Assembly: GCA_963757065.1 (NCBI GenBank)
Contig: CAVWQC010000007.1
Location: forward strand, 1,034,031 to 1,098,030
DNA from: PNON01 sp963757065
GTDB taxonomy: Bacteria > Chloroflexota > Anaerolineae > Anaerolineales > Anaerolineaceae
Reading direction: 5' to 3'
DNA length: 64,000 nucleotides
Shown here: positions 26,042-34,780 of the stretch, piece by piece
Numbering within the stretch: the first letter of the stretch is position 1
Layout of the letters: the number at the start of each line of letters is the position of its first letter
Made by a program: the position numbers and the translations under genes
The notes under the pieces: generated by a model
Told to the model about the DNA's origin: nothing
Database searches by the model: none
What the model saw: the letters and a program-made list of their open reading frames with translations, nothing else

Positions 26042-27335
26042 TTTCGGTATTTATCTGAGCTTTTCGGTTATGCAGGAATTTGAGCGGGATCAATGCCATT
26101 AGCGAGATAGCTGAACCCACCTGGAAGATGATTGGTACCGGGATGAAGCCGGCTACCCCGTTTAATGTGGTTGGAATGCCATAGGTCTGGATCAGCCAAG
26201 AACCAACGGCAGGTCCGAGCACCATCGGGATGGCAATCCAGAAGATCATGCGGACGCCGAGGAATTTGCCGCGATTCTGTTCCGGCAGCATATCTTTTAG
26301 CCAGGCAACTGAGGCGATTGAAACAGCGACAGCAAAGGCTTGCCACAAGAAACCAGTAAAGGCCAACAGGGGCAGAGTTTTTACAAGAGATAGAAGCACA
26401 CCGCCAAGCGAACTGACCAGGATGGCGATGGTAAGCATGGCTTTTTTATTCCACTTATCCGCCAGGATGCCGAAAGGAATCGCAACCAGAGCTGAGCCAA
26501 CCATCACTGCTCCGCCAATGATGCTAAACTCGGATTTTGTCACGCCGACATAGTTTTCAAGGTAGACGATCAGATAAGGAAAAGAGACTTCCATTCCGAT
26601 ACTTGTAATCATGATGAATATTAACAGGACGAAAAGCTCCCGGTTACTCTTAATGGTATCCAAATGGAACAGGTCAGAGAACTCTGTCAAGAAGGAACTC
26701 CTGTGTTCATCCGTTTCTGGCAGATTTACATCCTTCAGAAAGCTTCCTGCAATTAACCCGGTGACCAGGACGATTCCGCCCAGAACATAAAAGAATATGA
26801 AATATCCGATTGCATCGATCAATATGCCGGCTGCCACCATGGCTACTATCTGGGCGATAAAAACGCACATGTTAAGCACACCTTCAATTCGTCCACGGTG
26901 GTCACTGGAGGCGATATCTGTGGTCCAGGCATTGAAAGCAGCATCATTGGCAGTCGAGCCAAAAAAGGTCATCAGTGAATCTGCCACAACGACCAGGATA
27001 ATTGCCAGAGAAGTTGTCTTAATATAAGCTACCGTCGGGAATAAGATGGTGGAAAGCCCCCATAATACATATCCAAGGAGGATGAATGGCCGCCGCCTGC
27101 CCCAACGTGAACGGACGCGATCGCTCAACGTTCCCATCAGCAGGGTGGTTAGCGTGGCTGTGATGGCGCTGGCAGCCACCATCCAGGCAATGGGGCGGGG
27201 GTCTGGCGTAATGGTGTCATATACAAATGTATTGAACCAGCTATTCTCTACAGCCCAGGCAATCTGTCCGGTGGTTGCAAGCGCAACAATGATGATCCAT
27301 GTGGATATTGAGATATTTTTGGAAGAATTCTGCAT
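26031..27335 (-). CDS. MFS transporter, GPH/SLC45-like glycoside transporter
   Basis: A 434-residue protein with 12 predicted transmembrane helices. The loop motif GTLSDRVRSRWGRRRPFIL after helix 2 and the N-terminal ATTGQIAWAVENSWFNTFVYD are typical of glycoside-pentoside-hexuronide and SLC45-like cation symporters. A central hydrophilic loop lies at about 205-235. First gene of the operon with GH127 and GH2, it probably imports the oligosaccharide they hydrolyse. It diverges from the purine island. Confidence 0.88.
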   Translation of the reverse strand: MQNSSKNISISTWIIIVALATTGQIAWAVENSWFNTFVYDTITPDPRPIAWMVAASAITATLTTLLMGTLSDRVRSRWGRRRPFILLGYVLWGLSTILFPTVAYIKTTSLAIILVVVADSLMTFFGSTANDAAFNAWTTDIASSDHRGRIEGVLNMCVFIAQIVAMVAAGILIDAIGYFIFFYVLGGIVLVTGLIAGSFLKDVNLPETDEHRSSFLTEFSDLFHLDTIKSNRELFVLLIFIMITSIGMEVSFPYLIVYLENYVGVTKSEFSIIGGAVMVGSALVAIPFGILADKWNKKAMLTIAILVSSLGGVLLSLVKTLPLLAFTGFLWQAFAVAVSIASVAWLKDMLPEQNRGKFLGVRMIFWIAIPMVLGPAVGSWLIQTYGIPTTLNGVAGFIPVPIIFQVGSAISLMALIPLKFLHNRKAQINTENAA

Positions 27336-27461
27336 TGTTTACCTTTCACAGATAATTAAAATCCATTTTACATGATTTTTTGAGGTGACACTAACCATAA
27401 ATGATAAATTGATATATTTTGTAAGCAGAAACTAATCATATAGAAAAAATGCTAAATTTAC

Positions 27462-27472
27462 TTGTCAGACAA
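27462..27472. promoter_or_regulatory. operator TTGTC-A-GACAA, perfect palindrome
   Basis: A 5-1-5 inverted repeat TTGTCAGACAA ends exactly where the -35 box of the purine island begins. A near-copy lies at 27501 and a perfect sister copy (central T) at 43987. It is the probable site of the GntR-type regulator encoded at 30740. Confidence 0.65.
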
Positions 27473-27501
27473 TTGACACAAAACCGGTTTCTTGTTATAT
27501 T
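27473..27501 (+). promoter_or_regulatory. promoter of the purine island
   Basis: TTGACA (27473-27478), 17-base spacer, TATATT (27496-27501): a consensus-grade sigma70 promoter. It is flanked on both sides by TTGTCAxACAA operators, so binding would block RNA polymerase. Confidence 0.75.
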
Positions 27502-27511
27502 TGTCATACAA
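27501..27511. promoter_or_regulatory. second operator TTGTC-A-TACAA
   Basis: It differs from the perfect palindrome by one base (T for G). It overlaps the last base of the -10 and the expected transcription start. The two sites are 39 bases apart start to start, close to four helical turns. Confidence 0.55.
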
Positions 27512-27538
27512 CTTATATTTGAAGAAATGGCTGGTAGA

Positions 27539-28924
27539 ATGACCACCTTACTGATTAAGAATGCCCAATTATTAGTAACCATGGATGACCACCGCCGGGA
27601 AATTCCGGGTGGTGGTCTTTTTATTCGAGATGGCTTTATAGAGCAAGTAGGCATTTCCTCAGATTTACCAACCGATGCAGATGAAGTAGTCGATCTCACT
27701 GGTCAAGTTGTCGTGCCTGGCCTGATCAACACCCACCACCACTTTTACCAGACACTTACACGGGCAGTACCTGCAGCTCAGAATGCAAATTTATTCAACT
27801 GGCTCAAAACGCTTTATCCAATTTGGGCAAAAATGACTCCGGATGATATTTACATCTCCACGAAAACAGCCCTAGCAGAATTGGCGCTTTCAGGTTGCAC
27901 GACTGCATCAGACCATCTCTACCTTTTCCCGAATGGATCCAGGCTGGACGACGAGATCATCGCTGCACAGGAATTTGGTCTTCGACTGCACGCCTCCCGG
28001 GGTTCCATGAGCCTTGGAACAAGTAAAGGCGGACTTCCACCGGATAGTGTGGTGGAGAGCGAAGAAGAAATCCTAAAAGATAGTGAACGATTGATACACA
28101 AATATCACCAGAGTGGTCCTGGAGCCATGACCAGCATTGTTCTGGCTCCATGCTCACCATTCAGTGTGACCGGGGAATTGATGCTGGAAAGTGCACATAT
28201 GGCTCGCAAATATGGAGTACATCTACATACTCATCTAGCAGAAACCCAGGATGAACAGGACTTTTGTCTGAAAATGTTTGGACATCGCCCGGTGGCTTAT
28301 ATGGAATCGCTTGAATGGGTGGGTGAAGATGTCTGGTTTGCCCATTCGGTGCATGTCAGCCAGGAGGAGATCCAGGTATATGCGAAAACAGGCTGCGGGG
28401 TGGCACATTGCCCATCTTCGAATATGCGGTTGGCTTCCGGAATTGCCCCACTCTGGGAATATTTGCAGGCTGGTGTCAAAGTCGGGCTGGGAGTGGATGG
28501 TTCTGCTTCCAACGACAGCTCTCATATGCTGGCAGAAACCCGGCAGGCAATGTTATTGGCCAGATTACGGGTTGGAGTACCCACATCATCCTTACCTTCT
28601 ATATCCGATAAACCTCTGATAACTGCCAGGGATGTCCTGGAGTTGGCCACCAGAGGTGGTGCGTCAGTATTAGGACGAGCAGACCTGGGTTCTCTCCAAG
28701 CCGGCAAATGTGCTGATCTAATTTCATTCAAAATGGATAAGTTGGATTTCGCTGGTGCTCTCCACGATCCAGTGGCAGCCCTGGTTTTTTGTGCACCACA
28801 AAAAGTGGATAACAATATTGTTGCAGGGAAATTTATTGTACAAGATGGTCAGTTAACAACACTGGATCTACCTTCTCATATTACAATGCATAATCAGGCA
28901 GCTTCCCGCCTGTTACGAGATTGA
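27539..28924 (+). CDS. 8-oxoguanine deaminase-like amidohydrolase (SsnA/AtzB group)
   Basis: A 461-residue metal-dependent hydrolase of the COG0402 group. Motifs: metal-binding PGLINTHHHFYQTLTRA, the third His in HTHLAETQDEQ, then FAHSVH, and the strongly conserved HCPSSNMRLASGIAP and GVDGSASNDSSHML, which are characteristic of 8-oxoguanine deaminases. The product would be urate. Start 27539 (MTTLLIKNAQ) precedes the first beta strand; a longer reading from 27449 would place the promoter inside the gene. First gene of the island. Guanine or hydroxy-s-triazine deamination is an alternative. Confidence 0.83.
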   Translation: MTTLLIKNAQLLVTMDDHRREIPGGGLFIRDGFIEQVGISSDLPTDADEVVDLTGQVVVPGLINTHHHFYQTLTRAVPAAQNANLFNWLKTLYPIWAKMTPDDIYISTKTALAELALSGCTTASDHLYLFPNGSRLDDEIIAAQEFGLRLHASRGSMSLGTSKGGLPPDSVVESEEEILKDSERLIHKYHQSGPGAMTSIVLAPCSPFSVTGELMLESAHMARKYGVHLHTHLAETQDEQDFCLKMFGHRPVAYMESLEWVGEDVWFAHSVHVSQEEIQVYAKTGCGVAHCPSSNMRLASGIAPLWEYLQAGVKVGLGVDGSASNDSSHMLAETRQAMLLARLRVGVPTSSLPSISDKPLITARDVLELATRGGASVLGRADLGSLQAGKCADLISFKMDKLDFAGALHDPVAALVFCAPQKVDNNIVAGKFIVQDGQLTTLDLPSHITMHNQAASRLLRD

Positions 28925-28949
28925 TGGTACAAGCTGAAGGAAGAATGGG

Positions 28950-30743
28950 ATGATTGTGTCTGAAAAATACCCTATGAGTACCAAAGAATTGGTGGATTGT
29001 GCCATGGGCCGATTACCTGCTGATCTTGTGATCCAGGATGGAAAATGGGTATGCGTCCAGACTGGGGAGATCATCGACCATACTGATGTTGCAATTATCG
29101 GTGAGAGGATTGCATATGTTGGCCCTGATGCCAACCATACAATCGCTGCGAAAACGAAAGTCATTCATGCAGATGGAAAGTTCATGGTTCCCGGCTTGTT
29201 GGATGCGCACATGCATGTTGAATCCACCATGCTTACTGTCACTGAATTTGTCCGGGCGGTCATTCCCCATGGAACAACAGCTATATTTATTGACCCTCAT
29301 GAGATTGCCAATGTGTTTGGATTGCCTGGTGTCAAATTGATGGTGGATGAAGCTGCTGATCAACCCATTCATATTTGGATTCAAGTGCCATCCTGCATAC
29401 CTTCCAATCCCGGTTTTGAGACTCCAGGAGCAGTTTTAGGACCTGCAGAGGTTAAAGAAGCTCTGACCTGGGACAGGATCATCGGTCTGGGTGAGGTGAT
29501 GAATTTTCCCGGTGTTGCTGCCAGTGATGAGAAAATGCTCTCTGAAATAGGACTGACCATTGAAGCTAAGAAAGTGATCGGCGGACATTATGCTTCACCT
29601 GACCTTGGGTTATCTTTCCACGGCTATGTGGCTGGTGGAGCTCAGGATGATCACGAAGGCACAAGGGTGGAGGATGCCATCCAACGTGCACGACAAGGCA
29701 TGAAAGTAATGATGCGCTATGGCTCTGCCTGGCAGGATGTTGCTGAACTTTCCCGGGCAGTGACTGAGTTTGGTTGCGACCCAAGGAATTTCTTGTTATG
29801 CACTGACGATTCACATTCCCATACTTTGTTCAATGATGGTCATATGGACCGGGTGGTCAGGCATGCGATAGCCAATCGATTGACACCGATGCAAGCCATC
29901 CAGATGGCGACTATTAATACAGCAGAATATTTTGGCGTTAGTAAAGAAATTGGAATGATCGCTCCAGGTAGAAGCGCAGATATTCTACTTGTGTCAGATC
30001 TATCGGAATTTTCTGTAGAGATGGTCATTATCCGGGGAAAAACGATCTCACAGGCTGGTCATATTTTGATAGAAATCCCTGAATACTGCTACCCTGATTG
30101 GGCGGTTCATAGTATCAAAATAAATAAACCAATTACTGCTGTTGATTTTAGGATTAACACAAATCGTTCAGGTAAAGTGATAATAAACACGATCGGGATC
30201 ATTGAAAACCAGGCTCCCACTCGTCACTTGCAGTTTGAGATGCCAGTGGAAAACGGAGAAATCAAGGCAAATATTAATCGAGACCTTGCGAAAGTAGCTC
30301 TAGTCGAACGTCACCAGGGTAAGGGAGTGGTTCACAAAGGTTTTGTGTCGGGTTTCGGATTTAAGATTCCTTGTGCTGTAGCCACCACCGTTGCCCATGA
30401 TTGCCATCAAATGATCGTTGTAGGAACTGATGATGCATGTATGGCATTGGCTGCAAATACCCTGGTAAAGTGTGGTGGAGGACAGGTAGCCATTGCAAAT
30501 AATGAGATTTGCGGTCTGGTTGAATTGCCTATTGGCGGATTAATGTCGAATGAATCCGGTCAGACAGTCGCCCGGAAAGCAGCAAATGTTCTCGCCGGAT
30601 TTAAAGAATGCGGGTGTAATTTGAATAACCCGAATATGCAGTTAAGTCTGTTGGCATTGGTAGTTATTCCAGAAATCAGGATTTCAGATCTTGGCCTGGT
30701 TGACGTAACTCAAATGAAAATGATCGATCTGATAGAGAGATGA
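28950..30743 (+). CDS. adenine deaminase (first copy)
   Basis: A 597-residue adenine deaminase of the amidohydrolase superfamily (adenine to hypoxanthine plus ammonia). The N-terminal catalytic part has PGLLDAHMHVESTML, a GTTAIFIDPHEIANVFG segment, the metal-site Glu in GLGEVMNFPG, SFHGYVAGGAQDDHEGT and LLCTDDSH. The C-terminal adenine-deaminase domain has VALVERHQGKG and PIGGLMSNESG. GGAAGGAAG precedes the ATG. The stop overlaps the GntR gene start as ATGA, so the regulator is translationally coupled to it. Confidence 0.9.
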   Translation: MIVSEKYPMSTKELVDCAMGRLPADLVIQDGKWVCVQTGEIIDHTDVAIIGERIAYVGPDANHTIAAKTKVIHADGKFMVPGLLDAHMHVESTMLTVTEFVRAVIPHGTTAIFIDPHEIANVFGLPGVKLMVDEAADQPIHIWIQVPSCIPSNPGFETPGAVLGPAEVKEALTWDRIIGLGEVMNFPGVAASDEKMLSEIGLTIEAKKVIGGHYASPDLGLSFHGYVAGGAQDDHEGTRVEDAIQRARQGMKVMMRYGSAWQDVAELSRAVTEFGCDPRNFLLCTDDSHSHTLFNDGHMDRVVRHAIANRLTPMQAIQMATINTAEYFGVSKEIGMIAPGRSADILLVSDLSEFSVEMVIIRGKTISQAGHILIEIPEYCYPDWAVHSIKINKPITAVDFRINTNRSGKVIINTIGIIENQAPTRHLQFEMPVENGEIKANINRDLAKVALVERHQGKGVVHKGFVSGFGFKIPCAVATTVAHDCHQMIVVGTDDACMALAANTLVKCGGGQVAIANNEICGLVELPIGGLMSNESGQTVARKAANVLAGFKECGCNLNNPNMQLSLLALVVIPEIRISDLGLVDVTQMKMIDLIER

Positions 30744-31507
30744 TGATAAAAAAACCGCAACCATATGAGAAACTGAGAATAAATTTAGCTGATTTGATCT
30801 CAAAAACTCAACCCGGAGAGAAGCTGCCTACTGAACCGGTTCTTGCCAAGCAGCTTGGAGTTTCCCGGGCGACTTTGAGAGAAGCGATGAGGTCATTTGA
30901 AAGTCAGGGATTGATCCGTCGACGTCAGGGAATTGGTACTTTTGTTGTAGGTCGACCACAGGTATTTGTAAGTGGATTGGAAGTCCTTGAATCGATTGAA
31001 ACTCTGGCCGAAAAAATTGAACTTGATGTATCCATGGATGATTTGAATATCAAATATATACAGGCAGATGTGGATACTGCAGCAATTTTAGGTGTTCAAG
31101 AAGGCGAACAATTAATTCAAGTAGCCCGTGTGATTAGAACTGATAACCGACCGGTTGCATATCTCATCGATATATTAACCCAGGAAATTATTTCTGCCGA
31201 TGAACTGGTCTCACACTTCAGTGGATCTGTTTTAGATCTTATTATTAAGCGTGGTTATCCACACCTATCATACTCAGACACTGAGATCAGAGTAGTGGAT
31301 GCAACTTCGGAAGTTGCCCGCGAATTGGAAATACAGCGTGGTGACGGATTGTTGCTCTTTGTTGCCTGGCTATTTGATGAGCAGGGAAAAGCAATCGATC
31401 ATTCTTTCTCATACTTCCTGCCGGGATACTTCAAATTCAATATTGTTCGCAGTGTGGTCAATAACCAAACCGCAATGCTCAGCGGTTCGGATCAAAATAG
31501 GAGGTAA
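30740..31507 (+). CDS. GntR-family regulator with UTRA domain
   Basis: A 255-residue HutC-subfamily regulator. Residues about 8-75 form the winged helix (LPTEPVLAKQLGVSRATLREAMRSFESQGLIRRRQGIGTFV). A UTRA effector domain covers about 95-240 (LIQVARVIRTDNRPVAYLIDILTQE). It sits inside the island, coupled to adenine deaminase. The palindrome TTGTC-W-GACAA at the island promoter and before the gene at 44022 has the GT..AC core expected for GntR operators, so it is the likely local repressor responding to a purine or pathway intermediate (inference). Confidence 0.9.
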   Translation: MMIKKPQPYEKLRINLADLISKTQPGEKLPTEPVLAKQLGVSRATLREAMRSFESQGLIRRRQGIGTFVVGRPQVFVSGLEVLESIETLAEKIELDVSMDDLNIKYIQADVDTAAILGVQEGEQLIQVARVIRTDNRPVAYLIDILTQEIISADELVSHFSGSVLDLIIKRGYPHLSYSDTEIRVVDATSEVARELEIQRGDGLLLFVAWLFDEQGKAIDHSFSYFLPGYFKFNIVRSVVNNQTAMLSGSDQNRR

Positions 31508-31592
31508 TGCGAGATTCATAATCAAAATTGAATGTCGTTAATTTTCGGGTAGTAAAAATCTATATATTCAAATTAGTTTAGGAGGTTTTACA

Positions 31593-32543
31593 ATGCGTAG
31601 CTTTAATGGAAGAGATATTTTATCCCTCAAAGAGTTTGAAAGACAAGAATTCTTTCACGTATTTGAAGTAGCTCAACAGATGGAGCCGATCGTTCGTGCT
31701 CGTCAGAACACAGATATGTGTGCTGACAAAACACTGGTGACTGCATTCTATCAACCCAGCACCCGCACCCGCCTTGCACATGAAGCAGCCATGCATCGCC
31801 TTGGTGGGCATGTTACTGGTTTTTCTGACGCAAAAATGACCCGGGCTGGTGATTTTTACCAGGAAAGCATTAAAGACACTGTAAAAATGCTGGAATTCTA
31901 TGGTGATGTCATTGTAATGCGCCATTTCCAACAGGGAGCTCCAATGGAAGCTGCCAAATGGGCTTCTGTACCCATTATCAACGGTGGCGATGGTTGGGGA
32001 GAGCACCCAACGCAGATATTGACGGACCTCTACACAGTTCTTCGCGAAAAAGGTCGTATCGACGGGTTGAAATGGCTGGCAGTAGGCGATATGCGCATGC
32101 GCACCATGCATTCCCTGGGGTATGCACTTTCCCAATTTGACTGCCCGATCACCTTTGTGGCACCCCCGGAAATGACTCTGCTTCCAGAATACAAAAAAGA
32201 ATTGAAACAACTAAACGTGAACTTTAAGGAAGCCGAACATGTGGAGCAGGCAATAGCTGAAGCCGATGTTATCCTGGTAGAACCTGTTGTCCAACCTGAC
32301 TACACCAAATCCCGCCAGGAAGCTGGAGAGCATGGTTTGACCCCCGATAACTACAAGATCACCCGCGAATTGTTATCCAAAAAAGCCAAATCAGACGCCA
32401 TCCTGCTGCACTCACTTCCCCGCATGGATGAAATTCCTCCAGATGTTGATATTACCCGCTGGTCCCGCTACTGGCAGGAAGCCGCCAATGGCGTCATTAT
32501 GCGTATGGCTTTAATTGCCCTCGTTTTGGGCAAAATGGAATAG
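31593..32543 (+). CDS. ATCase-like carbamoyltransferase paralogue, substrate unclear
   Basis: A 316-residue aspartate/ornithine carbamoyltransferase-fold protein. Carbamoyl-phosphate binding is intact: YQPSTRTRLAHEAA, an Arg in VIVMRHFQQG, GEHPTQILTDLYTV and LHSLPRMDEI. The second-substrate region differs from pyrimidine ATCase: the expected RVQxERF loop is replaced by ILVEPVVQPDYTKSRQEAG. No pyrI or other pyr genes are present. Twelve bases upstream of ygeW and in line with carbamate kinase, it probably acts in catabolism, either transferring or phosphorolysing a carbamoyl group. A GGAGG ribosome-binding site is present. Confidence 0.85.
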   Translation: MRSFNGRDILSLKEFERQEFFHVFEVAQQMEPIVRARQNTDMCADKTLVTAFYQPSTRTRLAHEAAMHRLGGHVTGFSDAKMTRAGDFYQESIKDTVKMLEFYGDVIVMRHFQQGAPMEAAKWASVPIINGGDGWGEHPTQILTDLYTVLREKGRIDGLKWLAVGDMRMRTMHSLGYALSQFDCPITFVAPPEMTLLPEYKKELKQLNVNFKEAEHVEQAIAEADVILVEPVVQPDYTKSRQEAGEHGLTPDNYKITRELLSKKAKSDAILLHSLPRMDEIPPDVDITRWSRYWQEAANGVIMRMALIALVLGKME

Positions 32544-32554
32544 AAGGAGAAAAT

Positions 32555-33532
32555 ATGCAAACCTTTTTACATGGACGTGATCTCATTGGTGATCTGGACT
32601 TCTCGAAAGAGGAAGTCGAGACCGTTTTGGATGTAGCATTTGACCTGAAAAGGAAACGCGCCTTAGGCGAACTCACCCCATACCTTCGCGATAAGGTTCT
32701 GGCGATGTTGTTCTTTTTCAGCAGCACCCGCACTCGCGGATCTTTCGAAGCAGGAATGGCTCATCTTGGTGGACACGCAGCTTTCATCGAAAGCCGCACG
32801 ACTCAGATCTCCCACGGCGATACTCCTAAAGAAATCGGTGAGATCTTTGGGCGTTACTTCGATGGTCTTTCCATTCGTCACGTGGATTGGGGTATTGGGA
32901 ATAAATATTTGAATGAAGTTGCAAAAGCTTCCCGGGTTCCTGTCCTCAATATGCAGGATGATATCTACCATCCTTTCCAGTGTCTGGCTGACCTTATGAC
33001 GATCATGGAGAAAAAAGGCCGTGATTTGCGTAAGAAAAAGATGGTTGTCTCCTGGGCATATGCAGCTTCTTACCAGAAACCCATGTCTGTACCACAGAGC
33101 CTGATCCTCCAAATGCCGCGCTTTGGTATGGACGTTGTTCTGGCTCATCCACCGGAGTTTAAGCTGATGCCGGAGATCATGGAACAGGCACAGGAACAGG
33201 CCAGGAAATTTGGCGTAGGTTTTGAAGTCATGGATGATATGGATAAAGCATTCAAGGGTGCTGATATTATCTATGCCAAGAGCTGGGGTGCCATGGTTCA
33301 CACACCGGATGCTGAAGAGGGCGCCAAGATCATCAAAAAGTATGAAAGTTGGATCACCGATGAACGCAGGATGAAACTCGCTAAACCAGATGCGATTTAC
33401 ATGCATCCGCTTCCGGCGGATCGAAACATCGAAGTGACCGACGGAGTAATGGATGGACCTCAGTCTGTTGTTTATGATGAGGCAGAAAACCGTATGCATG
33501 CACAAGAAGCCGTAATGGCTTTGACCATGTAA
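32555..33532 (+). CDS. ygeW: YgeW-type knotted carbamoyltransferase
   Basis: A 325-residue carbamoyltransferase. The carbamoyl-phosphate motif is FFFSSTRTRGSFEAGM, then HPFQCLADLMTI. The segment SWAYAASYQKPMSVPQ followed by RFGMDVVLAHPPEF is typical of the knotted acetylornithine/YgeW group, and MHPLPADRN replaces the HCLP of ornithine carbamoyltransferase. YgeW is linked to anaerobic purine/urate breakdown in enterobacteria. It sits between the ATCase-like paralogue and carbamate kinase with a GGAGAA ribosome-binding site. The physiological carbamoylated substrate is not proven. Confidence 0.85.
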   Translation: MQTFLHGRDLIGDLDFSKEEVETVLDVAFDLKRKRALGELTPYLRDKVLAMLFFFSSTRTRGSFEAGMAHLGGHAAFIESRTTQISHGDTPKEIGEIFGRYFDGLSIRHVDWGIGNKYLNEVAKASRVPVLNMQDDIYHPFQCLADLMTIMEKKGRDLRKKKMVVSWAYAASYQKPMSVPQSLILQMPRFGMDVVLAHPPEFKLMPEIMEQAQEQARKFGVGFEVMDDMDKAFKGADIIYAKSWGAMVHTPDAEEGAKIIKKYESWITDERRMKLAKPDAIYMHPLPADRNIEVTDGVMDGPQSVVYDEAENRMHAQEAVMALTM

Positions 33533-33562
33533 TTAATTGTATTGAAAGGATAACAAAGAAAG

Positions 33563-34516
33563 ATGGAAAAGAAAAAAGTAGCAGTTGTAGCGATTGGTGG
33601 TAACTCGCTGATCCTGGATCCAAAGAATGTAACAGTTGAAGATCAGTATATTGCCGCCGCACAAACATCCAAGCATATCGCAGATATGATCGAAGCTGGT
33701 TGGGATGTTGCTATCGGTCATGGAAATGGACCACAGGTCGGATTTATTCTTCGCCGGTCTGAGATCGCAGCCAAAGAAGGTATGCACGAAGTTCCATTGG
33801 ATGTTTGCGGTGCCGACAGCCAGGGAGCAATTGGTTATGCCATTCAACAAACACTGCAAAATGAACTGATTCAGCGTGGGATCAAGAAATCAGTGGCCAC
33901 AATTGTCACCCAGGTGAAAGTGGATATCAAGGATAAAGCATTCCAAAACCCCACCAAACCCATTGGTGGTTTCATGGAAGAAGCTGAAGCCAAGAAACGT
34001 CAAAAAGATTTAGGTTGGAATGTGGTTGAAGATTCCGGTCGTGGTTGGCGGCGTGTTGTTGCCTCACCAATCCCAACGGAAGTGGTTGAGATCGATGCAG
34101 TTAAAGAGTTGATTGCTGCAGGTACAGTGGTCATCACTGTCGGTGGTGGCGGTATTCCGGTGATCGATGACGGCAAAGGTGGTTGCATCGGCACCGCAGC
34201 AGTAATCGACAAGGACTTTGCATCCTCCCTCCTGGCCCGCTTGATCAAAGCCGATCTTTTGCTCATCTCTACAGCGGTCGAAAAAGTGGCCATTAACTAT
34301 GGCAAGCCAGAACAGAAATGGCTGGATAAAATGACCCTTGCAGAAGCAAAAGCATATCTTGCTGAAGGCACCCATTTTGCCAAAGGCTCAATGGCTCCAA
34401 AAATTCAGGCGATCATCTGGTTCCTGGAAAATGGTGGAAAATCAGCGCTGATCACGGACCCGGCCCATATTGGTGCTGCCCTCCGTGGTGAGACCGGTAC
34501 CTGGATCGTCCCGTAA
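33563..34516 (+). CDS. carbamate kinase (YqeA/ArcC family)
   Basis: A 317-residue amino-acid-kinase-fold enzyme that converts carbamoyl phosphate plus ADP into ATP, CO2 and ammonia. Motifs: VVAIGGNSLI at the start, GHGNGPQVG, DVCGADSQGAIGY, the GWRRVVASPIP segment, VITVGGGGIPV, a Lys in DKDFASSLLA and GSMAPKIQA. The length is usual for the family. It is last in a carbamoyl module that ends at a strong hairpin. It would deliver the substrate-level ATP of purine fermentation. Confidence 0.95.
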   Translation: MEKKKVAVVAIGGNSLILDPKNVTVEDQYIAAAQTSKHIADMIEAGWDVAIGHGNGPQVGFILRRSEIAAKEGMHEVPLDVCGADSQGAIGYAIQQTLQNELIQRGIKKSVATIVTQVKVDIKDKAFQNPTKPIGGFMEEAEAKKRQKDLGWNVVEDSGRGWRRVVASPIPTEVVEIDAVKELIAAGTVVITVGGGGIPVIDDGKGGCIGTAAVIDKDFASSLLARLIKADLLLISTAVEKVAINYGKPEQKWLDKMTLAEAKAYLAEGTHFAKGSMAPKIQAIIWFLENGGKSALITDPAHIGAALRGETGTWIVP

Positions 34517-34523
34517 TTAACAT

Positions 34524-34560
34524 AACAATCCCCCGCCTTTGTTTTCGGCGGGGGATTGTT
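34524..34560 (+). terminator. strong hairpin after carbamate kinase
   Basis: A 14-bp perfect stem (AACAATCCCCCGCC / GGCGGGGGATTGTT) with a 9-base loop, 8 bases after the stop. The following T-run is weak. It separates the enzyme module from the transporter module. Confidence 0.8.
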
Positions 34561-34732
34561 GAAAAGTAATTAATTTAAGAATATTGGTCTGATTTTTAAG
34601 CTTCTCTTCTGTTAGTTTCGTGTAAAATTGAACTATTAGTTTTTCAGGTTTTCGAGTAAATCTTCACTGAGGTCAAGTTATTACTTGTTCAAAATGTGGG
34701 AGGAGGTGGTTACCTGAGAAGTACAGAATTAA

Positions 34733-34743
34733 TTGTCTGGTAA
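34733..34743. promoter_or_regulatory. possible degenerate operator TTGTCTGGTAA
   Basis: The left half matches the island operator exactly; the right half has two mismatches. It lies 38 bases before the ATG of the transporter lipoprotein gene, in the 265-bp gap after carbamate kinase. No clear promoter was identified here. Confidence 0.3.
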
Positions 34744-34780
34744 TAGTTTTATATCAACCTATGCTAATTGGAGGAGTTAG

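Noticed and set aside
32663..33505. Long 280-residue minus-strand frame inside ygeW
   Set aside because: It lies wholly antisense to a strongly conserved gene, has no family motifs and no ribosome-binding site.
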